From contig JAGWVJ010000020.1 in NCBI GenBank assembly GCA_018970945.1, forward strand, positions 1 to 35,168: a DNA stretch of 35,168 bases, in the 5' to 3' direction. Source of the stretch: Cyanobacteria bacterium REEB417 (GTDB taxonomy: Bacteria > Cyanobacteriota > Cyanobacteriia > PCC-6307 > Cyanobiaceae). Below the pieces are notes generated by a model. It searched no databases and was not told where the DNA came from. It worked only from the letters and a program-made list of their open reading frames with translations. The number at the start of each line of letters is the position of its first letter. The first letter of the stretch is position 1. Made by a program: the position numbers and the translations under genes. Below are positions 33,757 through 35,168 of this stretch, in pieces.

Positions 33757-33949
33757 TGAATCGTCACAGTCAGGCAAATGAAAACTAATGGTGATGGCAG
33801 ACACGTCAACGGCTGGGACTGGCTTTGCAGTTCTGCCAGGCTGAGCCCGTGATGGCGTGCAACACCTGTCATGCCGGTTGACCCCTGGTCATCGCCGTCG
33901 ATCCGATTCCAGGTCCTGGCTGCGTGCTTCACCCCCTTCGTTCACGACC

Positions 33950-34525
33950 ATGCTTCTGCTCGCTTCTGCATCCCCTGCCCGGCGCCGCCTGCTGGAGGAG
34001 GCTGGGATCGCCCATCGGGTGCAGGTGAGCGGCGTCGATGAAAACGCGATCACCCATTCCGAGCCGGCCAGGCTGGTCCAGCTGCTGGCGCGTGCCAAGG
34101 CGCAGACAGTGCACAGCCGGATGGCCCAGAGCGCTTCTGGAGATGCAGCGATCATCACCGTGTTGGGGTGCGATTCGGTGCTGGCCTTTGCCGGCGAGGT
34201 GTTTGGCAAGCCCGCCGATGCGGCCGAGGCAATCGCCCGCTGGCAGCGCATGGCCGGGGCCTGGGGCGAGCTTCATACCGGGCACTGTCTGTTAGCCGGC
34301 GATGCCGAACGCCTCGAGACGGTCACCACCCGGGTGCAGTTTGCCCCGCTCAGCGATGCCGAGATCGAGGCCTATGTCGCCACCGGCGAACCGTTGCAGT
34401 GTGCCGGCGGCTTTGCCCTTGAGGGGCGAGGGGGCCTGGTGGTCGAGCGGCTCGACGGCTGTTATTCGAATGTGATCGGCCTCAGCCTGCCGCTGTTGCG
34501 GCGGTGGTTGCAGGCGGCGGGGTGA
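33950..34525 (+). CDS. maf: Maf-family nucleoside triphosphate pyrophosphatase
   Basis: A 191-aa enzyme that hydrolyses non-canonical or modified nucleoside triphosphates and is linked to septum inhibition. It begins [20 protein letters not shown], has [21 protein letters not shown], the catalytic acidic motif [29 protein letters not shown] and the end [16 protein letters not shown]. The frame opens 31 codons earlier, but the ATG at 33950 matches the family start. It is flanked by the Kelch gene (divergent) and a convergent glycosyltransferase whose 3' end overlaps by 44 nt. Confidence 0.95.
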   Translation: MLLLASASPARRRLLEEAGIAHRVQVSGVDENAITHSEPARLVQLLARAKAQTVHSRMAQSASGDAAIITVLGCDSVLAFAGEVFGKPADAAEAIARWQRMAGAWGELHTGHCLLAGDAERLETVTTRVQFAPLSDAEIEAYVATGEPLQCAGGFALEGRGGLVVERLDGCYSNVIGLSLPLLRRWLQAAG

Positions 34526-35168
34526 AGGCTCCCGCCAGAGCCTCAGGACTGATCGTTTGCCGGCGCAGGTCGACGCCACTCCAGGTTTGCCAGGCGTGAA
34601 GACTGCGCAGCTCCCCCAGGCCATAGGGCGCGTCGATCTCCTCGCCTCTGACGAGTGCCTTGACGCGGGCCAGCGAGCGCTGGTTGAGCTGCTGCCAGTC
34701 GGTGTGGTCTGCCCAATGGGTCACGTGCTCGGCCCCTGGGCGTTTGTAGAGGTGAAACAGCAACAGCCGGTCAGGGTTGTAAAAGTTGAAGCCCCTTGTC
34801 CAGAGCCGTAGCGCCAGGGTGATCTCCTCCCCGTAGAAATAGAGCTCGGGGTCATAGGGCACCTCCCGGATCAGTTCGCCAGAGCCAAACAGCAGGCCTG
34901 CAGCCACAAAGGCGCTCGCCAGTGGTGACGCCGGTAACTCCTCAGGATTGCGAAAACGGTTGATGCCCTGCAGCCGCAGCACACCATGCTCATCGAACCG
35001 ATGGGCGCCCATCAGCGGCAGCATGGCTGTGTCATAGCGATCAGGCAGCTCAAACGCATTGGGGTAGACGCTCAACACGGCGCGCCGATCGCCGCAGCGC
35101 TGCCAGCAGGCCAACAGCGCGTTGTCCCATCCCGCCACAGAGCGCATGTGACTGTCGATCTGCAGGGT
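34482..35168 (-). CDS. GlcNAc-transferase-like glycosyltransferase (PF11397 type), partial
   Basis: The gene runs off the right edge. The visible C-terminal 228 codons begin [18 protein letters not shown], matching the metal-binding DxH region of the eukaryote-like UDP-GlcNAc transferase family PF11397 (GT60-related). They continue with [20 protein letters not shown] and [20 protein letters not shown], then FHLYKR. The methionine inside SHM is not the start, since the frame and homology continue past the window edge. The C-terminal 20 residues are alanine/threonine/proline-rich. The acceptor in cyanobacteria, protein or surface glycan, is unknown. Confidence 0.85.
   Translation of the reverse strand, partial: TLQIDSHMRSVAGWDNALLACWQRCGDRRAVLSVYPNAFELPDRYDTAMLPLMGAHRFDEHGVLRLQGINRFRNPEELPASPLASAFVAAGLLFGSGELIREVPYDPELYFYGEEITLALRLWTRGFNFYNPDRLLLFHLYKRPGAEHVTHWADHTDWQQLNQRSLARVKALVRGEEIDAPYGLGELRSLHAWQTWSGVDLRRQTISPEALAGAFTPPPATTAATAAG

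Noticed and set aside
1-35168. tRNA, rRNA, CRISPR, transposase or phage genes
   Set aside because: None recognised on either strand by reading.

Overview
The window is a gene-dense, strongly GC-rich stretch of chromosome from a picocyanobacterium, most likely the Cyanobium/Synechococcus group. The evidence is a CpcS/CpeS-type phycobiliprotein lyase, a ZipN/Ftn2 (ARC6-type) division protein, the cyanobacterial ThiE with an N-terminal extension, DUF1517, DUF3611, DUF1400-hydrolase and TIGR03792 proteins, and a group 2 sigma factor. All of this is read from sequence; no database search was run. I see no rRNA, tRNA, CRISPR array, insertion sequence or prophage.

Layout. 1-2.0 kb: 5' part of a GH116 glucosylceramidase-like gene (runs off the left edge) behind a small ORF, both minus. 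2.1-3.3 kb: cobL (cobalamin). 3.3-6.4 kb, minus: DUF192 secreted protein, a winged-helix regulator with a degenerate receiver whose start overlaps the stop of nadK, then pheS. 6.5-10 kb: surE, a DUF3611 membrane protein, ribF, a 40-residue membrane ORF, then thiE-thiS-DUF1517 on the plus strand. 11.4-16.4 kb, mostly minus: 52-aa ORF (plus), then era, cpcS, trmD, ispF, a TIGR03792 protein, a methyltransferase and larB, many joined by 1-4 nt start/stop overlaps. 16.4-18.6 kb, plus: a conserved hypothetical and a DUF1400 alpha/beta hydrolase. 18.6-24.6 kb, minus: zipN, ffh, rpsP, phoH, a 29-aa membrane ORF starting inside the phoH stop, and a Bax-inhibitor-1-like protein with a good intrinsic terminator. 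24.7-28.5 kb: pdhA (plus), group 2 sigma factor and nnr (minus). 28.7-29.8 kb: mnmA (plus).

29.8-33.8 kb, minus, is the most unusual part. A seven-repeat Kelch protein, a small winged-helix-like protein, an AbrB-type antitoxin, a Doc/Fic-like toxin, cobQ and a 2Fe-2S ferredoxin follow each other. Four of the five junctions are 4-nt start/stop overlaps and the fifth is a 15-nt gap. The toxin has lost the K/R part of its Fic motif and is directly coupled to cobQ. The window ends with maf (plus) and a partial glycosyltransferase (minus) running off the right edge.

Most genes are core housekeeping: tRNA modification and charging, ribosome assembly, SRP targeting, cofactor synthesis (B12, thiamine, FAD, NADP, isoprenoids, possibly the nickel-pincer cofactor) and cell division. 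Novelty lies in the toxin-cobQ chain, the pseudo-receiver regulator next to nadK, and two very small membrane ORFs (29 and 40 aa).
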